From NCBI RefSeq assembly GCF_022201045.2, contig NC_068557.1, forward strand, positions 9,176,001 through 9,240,000: a DNA stretch of 64,000 bases, in the 5' to 3' direction. The DNA is from Citrus sinensis. Taxonomy: Eukaryota > Streptophyta > Magnoliopsida > Sapindales > Rutaceae. The position numbers were made by a program, and so were the translations under genes. The notes under the pieces were generated by a model. The model worked only from the letters and a program-made list of their open reading frames with translations. It was not told the DNA's origin and ran no database searches. Position 1 is the stretch's first letter; each line of letters starts with the position of its first letter. Of the stretch, positions 1 to 12,937 are shown in pieces.

Positions 1-1783
1 ATGAATGAATGGGTATAATGAATTATGACAACCCAAATAAAAATGGCACAAATATATTTGTAAATATAGCGATAATTAAACCATTTAGACATGAAAATAA
101 TGATTTTATACTACTCTTTTCTCACTCCTCTTTTTTTAAATGAATTTCATCATATAATATTTATTTTTTATGCATCAAATAGCTAATATATTGTTTTCTG
201 CAAGAACAATGTATTGATTTTTGGTAGGCTTGCAACATTAAAAAATATTCAAGTTTACTTTCATCGACACATAACATGAGTAAACAAATACGTGGTTCAT
301 TGTATCATTGAGGCGTATTTACTTAATCCATGTGCATCACTCAATTGGTTGGGGGCAAATAATATCTTAAAGAAATCAACATTTGTAATGTATCTTGAAA
401 TACACATTATTTTTCTACATTGCACTTATTACTATTATTTTCGTTTTATATACAGAATTATAAACACATTACTTTATACAATAAGGTTCCACAATTAGTA
501 TTGTCATTATCTACATTTGCCATTCCCCAAAAATAAATGTGTAAACTACATCAAATTATTAAATTTTATTCCTTTTTTTTAATGGATATTACTATTTAAA
601 CCCACTAAATTTTTCCCCATACCTTCACGAGTCACTTTCCCTCTCTGTCTTGCAACTGGATATTCTCTCTTTACTCTCATATTCTAAAAACTAAACACTC
701 AATTTCACTCGTTTTGTATTCATTTCTTTGGCTCTTCATACTCTATATTTCATGCTTTCTATATATAAGAAACTTTTTTTCTTGATATTTATTAACTTTT
801 TTCTTGATATTCATTAACTTTCATTTCTTATAAAAACTTGTTGATGTTCATTTTTAAATGGTGGGTTTTGTTTCTCTCAGATAGTAATACTTTTCATTTA
901 GAACTAAAAGAATATATCTAAATGAATTAATAAGAATTTAAAAAATTGAGAAGAGAAAAATAAGAAATAATTAATTAAGTAATTTTTTTAAAATTACTCA
1001 AATAATGAAAGAAGATGTTTAAAAAGCCCACTCTTTTTATCTATTTAAAAATATCCAGACTAAAAAAATACAATATCTTAATCTGGAGCTACAAATGCGA
1101 CCAAATATCATTGATCAGCTTTATTATTTTACTTGTTAGAGGTTTCCTAATATGTTTGTGAGTTCGAAACCTTCTTGCGTGGAGTGAAACATAATGATAA
1201 AGTGAAAATTTTGTTTTCTTTTTCCAGATTTGACTTCTCGTAAGTTAATTTATTATTATTATTATTATTATTTATAAGTTAGATTTGCTAATGTGTTCCT
1301 GCAAAAGTTGACAAAAAATTTTTTTTCTTCTTGAAAAAATGATAATATACAATGGTGGGTGTTGTGCGTATAATTTTTCGTAAAAAAAAAAAAACCATAA
1401 ATTATAACATGGGCCATGTGCAGCGAGTGAGGAAGCGGTGAGAGATGTATTATTAAAAGGGGAAATTAGACGAGGATCCACGTTGTGGAGACAGGAGTGG
1501 AAGGCAGCGCGCAGCAGGCAGGTGAGACTTTTTTATTTTAATTTATTTTTTAATTACATACTATAATAAGATTATTTGAACTTATTAATTTATTTCTATA
1601 CTTTTTTAATTAATATTTTTTATTACTAATTTTTTCTGATGAATTTATCTAACTAACCCTATTTTCTATTTCTTCCGTTCCATCAGTTTCTCACCAGTTT
1701 TTACATTTCTTTTTAGAGATAGATTGCCAATGATTTTTGGGAGATACATTAAATTGCTCAAAATTTTTATAGATATTATTACA
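1..1783. other. AT-rich intergenic DNA, no gene seen
   Basis: No open frame here looks like a conserved protein and there is no splice-linked set of frames. The stretch is AT-rich with homopolymer runs and a short ATT microsatellite near 1251-1272. A tRNA-B-box-like string near 1160 (gagttcgaaacc) has no matching A box, so I do not call a SINE. Confidence 0.6.
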
Positions 1784-2433
1784 AGGGTAAAAGCTTGTTT
1801 AGTCCCTATATTATGAGGTTAGTGTCTATTTAGTCCCTGTATTTTTAAAAACACCTCAAAACGTCCCTGCTACTAAATATTGACACTTATGCCATTATTT
1901 TTTATTATTTTTAACTTATTTTTACAATATTACATTTTTACAATAATATTTCTTTTTTGGATATTAATAAAAAAATTAAATTATCAAATTAAACTCAAAA
2001 ATAAAATAAAAACAAAAAAGATATATATTAATTTTTGTAGAAGCTCACGTATGTCTAAAAATTTAATATCGTAAAAAATTACATTTATCAATTTTTTTAG
2101 AAAAATTAATATTTTAACTCAAGAGTGTGTTCCACAAAAATTAATATATATATTTTATTTTATTTTATTTTTTGGTGTTAAACTGGTAATTTATTTTTTT
2201 CTTTTTAATAATGTCTAAAAAAATTATTATAATAGGGTTATTTTTTTCTTTTTAATAATGTCTAAAAAATTATTATAATAGGGCAATATTATAAAAATAA
2301 GTTAAAAGGAACAAAAGATAATGGCGAAAGTGTCAATAATTTAATGGTAGGGATGATTTGAGGTATTTTTAAAAATATAAGGACTAAACGGACACTAACT
2401 TCAAAATATAGGGACTAAACGGGCTTTTACCCT
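1784..2433. mobile_element. Non-autonomous inverted-repeat transposon (MITE)
   Basis: The two ends are inverted copies of each other over roughly 115 bp. The left end begins agggtaaaag and the right end finishes cttttaccct, and both arms contain a gtttagtccctat core. The element is flanked by the direct repeat tattaca (1777-1783 and 2434-2440), a 7-bp target duplication, or 8 bp if the right boundary is read one base earlier. The interior is AT-rich and codes for nothing recognisable, so movement would have depended on a transposase supplied elsewhere. The long arms suggest a Mutator-like origin, while an 8-bp duplication would suit hAT; the superfamily is undecided. Confidence 0.8.
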
Positions 2434-3129
2434 TATTACAACATATCAAGAATATAGAGGAACAAAAGCCCACCATCCATATGCAATCTTCTCATACCAC
2501 AAAGAAAAAAGGATTTTTTATTTTCATCTAATTTTTTAGGAAGAAAAGCTAACACCTATTTTCTATCAAAAGGTAATTATCTAAATTAACAAACATCTTG
2601 ATTTTAAATTTTATCTGAAGTTAAGAAAACTCCTTTTACTGACAATGATGATAGAAAGAGAATTGTGTTATAATGAGATCAAAGAAGAAAGAGATTAGTG
2701 AGTGTTAACTTTAGAATTTTCAAAAAGTTAGAATTTGATAATGAATTTTTTTTTTCCAGATGAGTTTAAAAAAGAAATTAATGAGTTCAAATAGTCCACT
2801 CCAATATTGTACAAACAAAAAATTGTCAACATTAATTGATATCATTTTTATTATGAGAGGACTCAAGTATTATTCCTAAAATAAAGAAGAATCTACTTTC
2901 ATATTAGGAAAAAAATATTACTCTTATACTGGGGAGGAATTAAGTCTTTATAATTGTTGGGACTCGAATGAGAGTGTGAGTAGTGGGACTTTAATTGGTT
3001 GTTTTTGGTTATATGTCTGTTAAGTGTTTTTATTACAATTATTGTTAGGATTGTCTTCCCAGTCACCATCCACCACTCATGTTTCTATCGTACCTCTGCT
3101 CATCTTTTAGGGGGGAAAAGATGCATAAC

Positions 3130-3169
<40 letters not shown>

Positions 3170-5220
3170 GACACACACACACAACTTCAAAAAATCTAGT
3201 ATTTTAGAAGTCATGGATTGGGGTCGAAGAATTGATCTAGAATGTCAAAAGTTTCTTTAATTTCTGTTGGCGTCGAATTTGGTAGGCGAAATGGCCACAA
3301 GCAACTTGTCATATATAGTTATATAGTATTGCGGGTATACCAGATACTAGTCACTTTGGAAGTCAGATGTGTGAAACCTGTTGGAAATGGAGCTGCGTTG
3401 AAAATTTGTCCACAAGTAAAATTTAAGAAACTATTTTTAAAAAAGTTGACAGGAGAAAGAAAGTTCTAATGCTGTATGCAAAATGCAAACTTGCTCTCCA
3501 TTAATATCTATTTTACAATGCCGTACAATGTTTTACGAGACCATAAATATTTATCTGCATTTGAAAATAATTATATATATGAGATTATGCTATTTGAACG
3601 TATTAAAGTGTGTATCTGCATACCATATATGGTTGAATAAATAAATGTATTTATTTATAGAAGAACTTTACAAAATCAAATTTGGACTTCTCTTCTTAGA
3701 GATATTCAGGATTTAGTGCACAAATGTCACAACTGTCTTTAAACTACGTAAAACTAGAAATTTTTGAAATAAATGAAATCAATTTTTCGAGAATAAAATT
3801 ACAAACTATATACCCCTAGAAAGCTCTATTTGTTAGAAATTCAAGTAATTTTACAATGTTCAATTTCAATTTTTCTACATTAAGATATGACTTAAACAAT
3901 ATAGATTACTCAAAAGCATTGAAGCAACCAACTTAGTAGATGTCTTAGTTCTTTCTTTTAGCCTCTCTCCTTAAGGAGCACGACTAAGAGACATTATATG
4001 CTCAACAACAATATAAACATAAAAATTCTAAATATCAAATTATAAAGAATATACATAGTACTAACCTTGTTGATCAATATTCATGGCTTTCTTGTAGTGA
4101 TAGCTCCCATATTTACCTTGAACATAAATTTTTTTCAAAATCAAAAAACTTTATCAATTGACAAAAAACTCTATTCAGAATTTAATTAGATTGATTAAAG
4201 AAAACTCCACTCAAATTTGATTTTTGATGAGATATTGTTTGTTGTTTACAAATATGAGTTCGAATTATGTTTCACTGCTGATAGGAAATATTCTGCCAAG
4301 GTCGAAGTGGTTAACAAATTGAGAATTCTTAGAATAAACCGAATCGTGTAGTTGGCTAAAGTCCAGAAAATTTCAGTGACCACCCCTACAATTTCAAATA
4401 TTCTCATAATTTCACTTGAATAACCTATTTTCTATAATTACACAAAATTCATAGGACAATTTAATTACACTTTAAAGTTTATTTTACTATGTGTCCTACA
4501 CCATTCATTATTGGCTTTTCATAATTTTATTAAATAGTAATTTCAAGCCAAACATGAAAGAGTTTTAACATTTAATTAATTTGAAGATTCAATGCGAAAC
4601 TCAAACTTGCTAAAATAATACTTAAATCATAGCCTTAATGTTATAAGATATTTCGATTATCATGCAATCAAACTAATTTTAAAATATATTTTGAAAGCAT
4701 GCAAACGTATATAGACTCTACTATGAGATTATTTTATTGTAATGTATGGCCATGGAAGAGTACCAGAAGATATATATTTCTCCAATGGTGAAATAAAAAT
4801 ACTAGCCTTCAATTTCTCATGGTATATTTTATTGGCTTACTAGCTTATAAAACTATATGCAAATGTTGAAAATTGGACTACTGCATGAAATATTATGTGA
4901 TATATCTCGCTTGACCTTATATTAATGTATGAAATGCCCATAAAATATGGTTTACTTCATTAGTCTGCAAATTAATTTTTACTAATATTTATATTTAATA
5001 TATGAATTCATAATACATCGAGGTGATTACGACTTTAATTTTTCTCTTATTAATAAATAGGGGTACATAGAAGTACTCAATATGTGTGAGTTTGTGGATC
5101 AATTCATATGTTTTAATAACTAAAAGAAAAATCACCTCTACTAACTCTTTCCCATACCATTTTTACTACATTTTACTAGTTGTCTTTCTATAATACTATT
5201 TTGTAAAAGGAATATACAAT
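2434..5220. other. Intergenic, no gene seen
   Basis: Apart from the microsatellite at 3130-3181 I see only short, unlinked frames with no recognisable motifs, in AT-rich sequence. Confidence 0.55.
3130..3181. repeat. Compound TA/CA microsatellite
   Basis: About eleven TA units run directly into CA units with a single interruption (acag). Confidence 0.95.
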
Positions 5221-5524
5221 TGTGACGCAGGGCGGAAGCGATATTAGATTTTATTCTAGCGTACGCTCTTGAAGTTCAAAAAGGGGGCTCTCACAAAGGA
5301 GAAAATATATTATTTGAGAAATACTGAATATTATTAGTCAAAAGCTTGTGTCAAGAAACAAGCATATCAAGCCTATTTATATTAGTTAGGATTATCCTAT
5401 TTCTAATAAAATTATGATTCCTTATAAGTAAAGGAATATAACTTAAACAATAAAATATAAAATAAATCGTAAAAAAAGGAAATTGAATTTATACTCTTAT
5501 TATGACTAGGGTTGTCCAACATCA
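5221..5524 (-). repeat. 3' LTR of a Ty3/gypsy relic
   Basis: On the plus strand the segment begins TGTGACG and ends CCAACATCA, giving TG..CA termini over 304 bp. On the minus strand it lies immediately after a purine-rich tract (gaagaggaggagac, about 5525-5540), as expected for the polypurine tract before a 3' LTR. Upstream on the minus strand lies gypsy protein-coding debris, which fits. The 5' LTR was not found in the window. Confidence 0.7.
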
Positions 5525-6300
5525 GTCTCCTCCTCTTCGAAAAAAAACTCGTCCTCGAGTTTTGATGAAAATAAAAGCCAATTTGGAGGATGAAGCTTTT
5601 AATGAAGAAGTAATTGATCTTGCAATGCAAACGTGTAGCACTTTGCATTAACTTTTCTTAGAACTTGAAAATACCAAAACTTCAATTTCTTCTTGCTTTT
5701 AAATGTGGCTCTCCTAAAAACTGTAGACTTGTGGGAACAAACCATTAGAAGTTCTCTTTTAATTTAAGTCACCAATAAGTTAGGTAGGATAGCTCTAGGA
5801 ACAAGATTAATTTGATGTTGAACATTCCTCATAGGAGGTAATTTGTTAGAAAGTTCTTTAGGCACGACATGTTGAAATTTTGAGAGTAGCGGTTGGACTT
5901 GTTCGAGCATTGATTCTGCTTTAGCTTTCTCTTTTAGTAATAAAAGATAGGTTCCCTTGACTTTTGACTTCATCAGAGTAAGGATAATTTCATGTTGTCT
6001 TAATAGAATCTATATGTATTATCTTTCCCAAGATGTATTGTATTAAGATCAAATTGCCCGGGTCTCCCAAGTAGCATATGTCAAGCATTCATGTCGATAA
6101 CATCGCAGATTACTTCACCTTGTATCTTTCGATGGAGAAAGGAATGTGGCATTGTTCAGAAACTTTAGTCTCTCCAACATCTTTTATCCATCTAATACGA
6201 TAAGGAGAAGGATGTTTGTGAGTTTTAAGTTGTAGCTTGTCAACCACGGTCTTAGAAATTATATTTTCGCTACCCTAGTTATATTCTTTAAGATATAATA
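5525..6300 (-). pseudogene. Ty3/gypsy polyprotein relic (protease end and pre-RT linker)
   Basis: Conceptual minus-strand translation from about 6270 to 6000 gives the C-terminal part of a gypsy protease region, including the LLGRP-type motif that follows the aspartic protease, but with a frameshift and stops. A second frame (5764-5973) gives the linker that precedes reverse transcriptase (PKELSNKLPPMRNVQHQINL, the usual 'QHxIDLxPGA' region). RT, RNase H and integrase are missing, so the element runs almost directly from this linker to its polypurine tract and LTR, which implies a large internal deletion. Not functional. Confidence 0.75.
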
Positions 6301-7161
6301 GTAATTATGTGTGGACTTTTTAGTAATAAAAAAATTGATTAGAAATCACATCTAAATAATATTTTAGAGGATTTAAATAGTTACACTTATATATACGTAC
6401 GACTCATATTGATCTATTGGTGGCTCCAACCCTGGATTAATGATAAGATGGGATTATTTACATGGTAAAATTTACTTTGGACACTCATCTTTTAATATTT
6501 TTTTATGTCACTAAATTAACTCTACTTAATTTACTGTTAAGGAAATATAATAAAATTTAATTTAACAAAATTTTGTCTACTGTCATACTTTATGTACAAT
6601 AAACTACATCAATAACGAAAAATTGAATGAATGTTCACCTCGAAACATTGTTTATAGTTATGGAATATATCTTACTTATTATTTTTGTTAAAAGAATTGC
6701 TAGAAAAACATCATGAAACATGGAGGCCATTAACCGTTGAATATATTCAATGGTTAGTACATTTCATTAACCTACCCGCAATTCTGCCCATCTCCACATG
6801 AAATCTACTTTATTTTGGCAAGAGTCCCTGCGAATCTATGCTCTCTGATATTATAAAAAATAAAATCTTTTCCTCATTTTTTGTCTCTCTGCAATTCTTT
6901 TATTATTGCTTGTACTTTTTTTCTTCTTTTTCTGTTTCTTTCAATTCTTTTACTATTGCTTGTACCTTTTTCCTCATTTTCTGTAAAATTCTTCCATATC
7001 TCTAAATTAATTACAAACTCTCTAGTTTTGCACAATTTTTCAAAAATCTTGCGTAACATTATTGTCTATCACAAGTGCAACTAGTAATATATTTATTATT
7101 ATTATTTTTTAAAAGTAATTCCGTATAACACTAAAGTAAAAATTACAAATTGATATTATAT
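6301..7161. other. Intergenic, low-complexity
   Basis: Two overlapping frames on opposite strands at 6874-7084 are explained by CTTTT-rich low-complexity DNA. Around 6732-6755 there is an imperfect palindrome with 12-bp arms and one mismatch. No gene seen. Confidence 0.55.
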
Positions 7162-7603
7162 CACTACTAGAAAAATGTGTTTCTATGATAGAAAATTTAT
7201 GATAGATATCAGTTTGTCATGTAAGTATTATGAAAAAATGATACTTTTGTGACTAACATGCTTTTATCAAACTGTTATGACATTATCATGACTCATATAT
7301 TTATGTCATGTAGTATTGATAGAAACATGTCATGTTCAGTAATATATTTTTTTAATCATTTTCAAAACATGACAGGCATTAGTCATGGGTTTAAATTACA
7401 TCGTTTAAAAATTGATTTATTTAATTTTTTTTAACCTATTTACACAAATGCCATTATTTATATTTTTAATTATTTAAAAAAGCTTAAACGGTGTTGTTCA
7501 AGCTGAAGATAGAAAGTTTTGACACTTAGAAAATTTTGCATCCCATTAGTTTCATCGTCTTCTCCATTTGGAATGAACGCTTCAACTCTCATTGACAAAC
7601 GGT

Positions 7604-7712
7604 TCAAGCATCTCTCCCTCGCAGCTCTCTCTCAGTCACTGAAGCATTTCACACACACTTCAACCCTCTCTCCCTTGCAGCCCTCTCTGTCACTGAAGCA
7701 TTTCATAGACCA
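7604..7712 (+). repeat. Two-copy direct repeat in the CACTA left arm
   Basis: A roughly 52-bp segment rich in CTCTCTC and containing cactgaagcatttca occurs twice back to back with a few changes. It falls in a non-coding or 5' leader part of the transposon. Confidence 0.7.
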
Positions 7713-8515
7713 CTATCACCCACTAAACCAGACACAACCACCGTCAATCACTGACCACTGTGTTGATCTCTGAGCCCTAACCATCACAAACACCGTCTCG
7801 CTCTCTCAGTCCTAAACCTGTCGTCATTGCTGAAGAAGAAGAAATACTCACAGCTGCCGTAATTGCTTACAATCGCAAAAAAAAATATAAATAAATAAAA
7901 GAAGCAGTCACAGCTGTAACCCTCAAATCAATTGTTGAAGAAATCAAAGACCTTAATCTCTCACTCCAGTCATACCCAACTATCACTGAAAATCAGCCGT
8001 GAGGTAATGAAACCCTATGTATTCAGTAAAAACTAATTTTCAATTAGTATGTTGTAATCGTTGAAACCATAGGTGTTGCATGTCATGTTAATGCTTCGCT
8101 TAGAGAATTAGACACTGATTTTTTTGCTTTAGGTAAAAATGTGTTATTTTTTTGTTTCATGTCATATTTAGTAGTTGATTATACTGTTGATTCTTCTTTT
8201 GGATTTATTGTAAGTGAAATTTGTCATTATGTGCATGTTGTTATACTAATTTGTATGTGGATTATGGTAAGGCTAACATTCTTTTTGAAACTGTCTTTTC
8301 CTTTTCAAGAAAGGTTGTTTTGTTTGTGGTCCTTGAAAACATTGTGGCCTTCGAAATGACATAAAGGCTACAATGTCTGGTGCACCATCATTTTTTTTCT
8401 TCAATCATTATTTGTTAACATTATTATCCAGGTAAATTGTTTTGTTTAGTGCACTGTTTTGGTTAGTTTAATTATTGCAGGCCATCCATTCAACATTCAT
8501 TTGTTTTTGAATTTA

Positions 8516-9191
8516 GGGTGCGTTTGACATACTGTATTGTATTATGTTATATTGCATTATTTTAATACTGGTATATTATATTATACTGTATTACATTAGC
8601 ACTGTATTATAATAATGTTGTACAATGCTTGGTGCTATACTATACTGTATTATTTTTTAAATTAATTTAATTTAATTTAAATATTATATTATATTATATT
8701 AATGTTTTATATTATATTAATATATTTAAATTGCATTAATATTTTATTTATATTATTTATATTATTATTAATTTTAAATTAATATTATTCAAATTTATTC
8801 ATATTTAAATATTTTTATTAGTTATAATAAGTTATAAATTTATTAATAAATTATAATGTAAAAATAAAAAAAATACTATTATTGAATGATAAATTATTTA
8901 TTTATTAATTTATATTAATAATTATAATGTAAAAAAAATAAAATAAAAATATTATATTATATTAAAAACTATATTTATTTATTATTTTAATATAATAATA
9001 ATAATAAAGTAAAAAGAAAAGCTAAAAGCAAAAGCAAAACGAAGAAAAAAAAAAAAGCAAAGCTAATGCGTCAGTTGACGCATTAGCCCCCCACCCCAAT
9101 CCCTTGCAATTTTGTTCCAAACATGGGTTTGATATTATTTTAATATAAACAATATTTTAATACCGTATAATATAATGTACCAAACATGCCC
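8516..9191. mobile_element. PIF/Harbinger-like (Tourist-type) MITE nested in the CACTA element
   Basis: The left end reads gggtgcgtttgacatactg and the right end is its approximate reverse complement (start of complement: gggcatgtttggtacatta). It is flanked by TTA on both sides (8513-8515 and 9192-9194), the standard PIF/Harbinger target duplication. The interior is mostly TTATAT-type sequence without coding capacity. Near the right end lies a perfect hairpin (9062-9087) with 12-bp arms and a 2-base spacer. Confidence 0.8.
9062..9087. repeat. Perfect inverted repeat, 12-bp arms
   Basis: The arm gctaatgcgtca is followed after GT by its exact complement. It is far more GC-rich than its surroundings and sits inside the nested MITE. 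Confidence 0.9.
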
Positions 9192-9319
9192 TTATTGTTC
9201 TGTTAAAATATTGTAAGGCATCTTAGCCAACGAGGGCCTTCATGTTCTATATTTTTATAACACATGGGTCCTTTAGATTGTATATTAACATTTTTCACAA
9301 CAAATGAAGATATTAACAT

Positions 9320-9320
<1 letters not shown>

Positions 9321-9359
<39 letters not shown>
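9321..9359. repeat. TA microsatellite
   Basis: About nineteen TA units followed by a T-run, between the nested MITE and the CACTA coding region. Confidence 0.95.
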
Positions 9360-9367
<8 letters not shown>

Positions 9368-10029
9368 TTTCTTCAGATTAAAGACGATGCCATTTTAGCT
9401 AAGGTTGTTGAAGGTATAGCGACAACACACTAGGTAAAGTGATTCAACCGTACTGCCTTTTCTTATTATGTTTGTCAACTATGATCTTTTATATATTTGA
9501 ATGCATGGCAGGTAGTTGATGGATGCGTGCTTTGCATATATTTGTGTTGGTTTGGTTACTATTTCTGTGGCTATGACAGTCTTATGCAACGGCTGTGATT
9601 TTTAATATGACAGATCGTTATGACTCTTTATTCATTTAACGAAAAAACTGCTCTCTACTCAGTGAATAATGATGATAATATATGTGAATATCTGTGTTTC
9701 ATATTAGAAAAGGCCTTGAATCCCTACTTTGATATTATTTGTATCATGAAAAATTATATAGTTCGTACTGCATGATTTTTTAAAAATCATTTTTAGTTTT
9801 TGGTTTTTCTAAACCCACTAAACATTGAATGAGTTACTCTCAGAAATTTTGTTGGTGACGATAAATTTTCATGCATATATTGAATGTTTTGGAACTTTAT
9901 TCGCATATATGTATACCACAAACACAAATAAAGCATTATTTTATGGTATTTATTTCTTTAGATTGGTAATGAGAGCATATTGAATTAAGAAAAAGCATTA
10001 AAGTTGTAGGAGCATGTACATTATTAATT

Positions 10030-10467
10030 AGGAAATTATCATTCATATACCTTATATTTGTTATGTTATTAAAAATACTACAACATTTTGAGAGTGTATC
10101 AATCGTCCATCCTAAGTTGACAAAATGTATCAGACGACCACCAAACCGTTAGTTGCCGTTTGAAAGTTAACGGAATTATAGCGAATTGATGATTTTACCC
10201 TTGAAACTTAAATTAAAGTAAAGAAAAATTATCACTTGTATACCCTTAAATTCTCTTTTTATCACTTGTATACCCTTAAATTTTTACTTGTATCATATGA
10301 AAAGACTAGATTACCCCTCTGACGTCATCATATTTAAACGGCAACTAACGGTTTGGTGGTCGGTTGATACATTTTGTCAACTTAGGGTGGACGATTGATA
10401 CACCCTCAAAGTGTTGTAGTATTTTTGATAACAGAGTAAACTAAGGGTATACGAATGATAATTTCCC
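10030..10467. mobile_element. Mutator-like MITE with about 130-bp arms, nested in the CACTA element
   Basis: The ends are inverted copies over about 130 bp; the left starts aggaaattatcattc and the complement of the right starts gggaaattatcattcg, and both arms reach a shared ccgttagttgccgttt. It is flanked by the 9-bp direct repeat ttattaatt (10021-10029 and 10468-10476), the Mutator-type duplication size. The centre is short and non-coding. Transcription through it could form a long hairpin RNA. Confidence 0.9.
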
Positions 10468-10549
10468 TTATTAATTCCTACTGCCTTTTCTTTTACTTAA
10501 CTTACTATACAAATAATAAGTTATTAGAAATCCAGTAGAGCCCTTAATT

Positions 10550-11124
10550 GAGTTTATAAACTTGTGGGGAATTCACTGTATGTCGGTGGGAAACTGGTGA
10601 CATAAATTCTAGTGGTTAACTCGAATGGGAACTATATCAGTCTGTACTATCGATGTAATAAGCCACGTATAAGTCTTCCCCTAATGTTTTTCATCATGTA
10701 TGCTTTATTTGGATGGCTTGTGGTTCAATTTTATAGATGTTTGTTGACTATGATAGCCTTATTTAGTGGCCCTGGTATTTGATATGAAATAAGTAATTGC
10801 TGACTTTAAAATTGAATAAGTATCAACCTTTACTGAGTTCACAAACTTGTGGGGAATTAACTGTATATTGGCGGGAAACCAGTGACATAAATTTTGGTGG
10901 TTAACCTGAATGGGAACTATATCTGTCTATATTGTCGGTGTAATAAGCCATGTACAAGTCTTCCCTTCGTGTTTTTTGTCATGTATGCCTTATTTGGGTG
11001 GATTTTGGTTACATTTTGTAGATGTTTGTTGGCTAGGACAAACTTATTCAATGGCTCTGATATTTGATATGAAATAATTAATTGCTGACTTTAAATAATT
11101 TGATATGAATTAAAATTGAATAAT
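10550..11124 (+). repeat. Tandem duplication of a roughly 280-bp segment
   Basis: Copy one runs about 10550-10822 and copy two about 10835-11124. Both start gagtt..aaacttgtgggg and share a long series of matching blocks (gtgacataaatt, gggaactatatc, gtaataagcca, caagtcttccc). The copies have diverged by many substitutions, so the duplication is old. It lies upstream of the transposase relic within the CACTA element. Confidence 0.85.
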
Positions 11125-11329
11125 GATGTAAGACAATAGCTAAAAAACAACCAAATTTATATAAGCCAGTCTAGAGTAACGATGATGTGTTATTTTTTGA
11201 GTTTCACTTACTTGGTCAATAGTAGATATTATGAATAAAAACAAAAAAAAAGTATATGTATGTGTTTTCTGAATTTGAATGAAGGCTTGTTTTGACATTT
11301 TGTATCAGGATCGCATCATGGTATGAAAA

Positions 11330-12060
11330 ATGGATAAGAGTTGGATACCATATGATAAAAGGTATGTAGAGTATATTATTGGGGTGAATATGTTTATGGA
11401 GTTTGCTCTTCAAAACTTTGATACTGGTGATATTATAAGGTGTCTTTGCACTAAATGCTGAAATGTTGCATTTCATCCTTCTAGGACAATGAAACATCAC
11501 TTATTTTTTTAAGGGTTTCGATGAGAGTTACACGATTTTGACTTGGCATGGGGAAAACGAACCTAACTTGAAAATTAGTGACATAGGTGACCAAGTAGAC
11601 CCACCATATATGGATTTTAATCAAGATGAGGTAGTAGATATTATTCATGATGCTTACAAACATTGTGATGATGAACCTACAGCCTTCAAATCACTTTAAG
11701 AAGATGCAAAGAAACCTCTGTACCCAGGTTGTGAAAAATATACTAGGTGAAGTTCACTGGTCAAGTTATATAACTTGAAAGGGAAATATGGGTGGTGTGA
11801 TTTTAGCTTAAATTATTTATTGAGTCTCTTGGGTAACATGTTACCTAAGGATAATACATCAACTAGCTCTGTATATGAGGCCAAAAAAACCATGTCTTCC
11901 TTGGGCTTGCAATATGAGATTGGACTTGCAATATAAGAAAATGCATGCATGTCCAAATGATTGCATATTATATAGAAAAGAATATGCAATTTTTTTTTTA
12001 ATGTCCTACTTGTGGAGTATCTCGATTGTAAAATCTTGCGTCACATGGAATAGATAATCC
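11330..12060 (+). pseudogene. CACTA transposase (TNP2-type) N-terminal relic
   Basis: Translation from the ATG at 11330 begins MDKSWIPYDKRYVEYIIGV and continues through CxxC and HxxxH positions typical of the plant transposase-associated zinc domain. A later frame carries the linker motifs LYPGC and LVKLYNLKGKYGW, then MHACPNDCILYRKEYA, all characteristic of the TNP2 family just before the DDE domain. Several in-frame stops (for example after CTKC) and frameshifts break it. The catalytic DDE domain is absent: sequence passes to a ULP1-like exon at 12178. This identifies the transposon's superfamily but it cannot act. Confidence 0.85.
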
Positions 12061-12177
12061 TCAACAACTTAATTCTCTACATTATGTAAGTATCTTTATA
12101 CAAATAAATCAGTACATGAATTTACTGTTACATTATAATATTAATTTTTTTTCTTTATTATTGATAATATTAGGTGC

Positions 12178-12571
12178 TTGAATGATAAGATGATAGCTGA
12201 TGGGAAGCCTTTTGGTTTCATGAATCCAGCTAAGGTTATAATGGCTATATATGAAAATCTGCTAAAGTCTCGTCTACAGAGGACACAATCAATTTTTGAT
12301 CATTTGGTTGTAGCTGAAAAGTGTCAGCTTATTTTCATTCCTTTCATTCCTTATAATACTGGGTAGTGTTGTTTATTTAATATTTATTTCAATTTTTTAG
12401 AAGGCTCTTTTTGAAAACCCATTAACTATACATTGCTAACTTAAAGTTGTTGCTCTATTATAGAGCCCATTAGGTTCTTGTTCTGATTGATGTGGCAGCA
12501 AAGATGAGATATTACTTGGATCCACAAGGAAATGACCCAAGCAAAGACATTAACGAGCTTGTGGTTAAATA
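12178..12571 (+). pseudogene. ULP1-like cysteine protease (C48) fragment in the CACTA element
   Basis: The first exon (12178-12366) encodes a stretch ending FIPFIPYNTG, the lead-in to the catalytic His of ULP1/SUMO-protease-like proteins carried by plant CACTA and MULE elements. After an apparent intron the next block (about 12460-12571) reads H, a TAG stop, then VLVLIDVAAKMRYYLDPQGN, in which the family normally has HW and the Asp of YLD. The stop sits where Trp is expected, consistent with TGG to TAG. The catalytic Cys block is not seen downstream. In transposons these proteases are passengers of unknown role; this one is dead. Confidence 0.75.
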
Positions 12572-12937
12572 AGTACAATAAATGTTTGATTTGATGAAAT
12601 ATTTGTTAAATACTGATACTATATGTATAAAATTTGTAGTGGGATCAACATGTTCACAGCCACAATTAGTAAAAGAAGATCTCACCCAGTTTTAAAAACT
12701 GTTTAGGTAACAAATAAATGATTACTTATTTTAATATATGTTTCTACACTTCATAACAAAGTATATTAGTACATCTATTTCTTTATGAACTTTTTTCACT
12801 GTTATGGCTTTATTTATTTTAGGCTCCGGTAAAACCCAGTTCATATAAGTAAATATACTATGTCATGTTGTATGTGAGAGACATGATTGCTAATGCTAGT
12901 TTATTTTTGAATAATGTAAACATTTCTTTTTTTATGG

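Noticed and set aside
1130-1180. tRNA B-box-like sequence hinting at a SINE
   Set aside because: There is no A box at the proper distance and no tail or target duplication.
6874-7084. Overlapping opposite-strand frames
   Set aside because: The DNA is a CTTTT-type low-complexity tract, which opens frames on both strands by chance.
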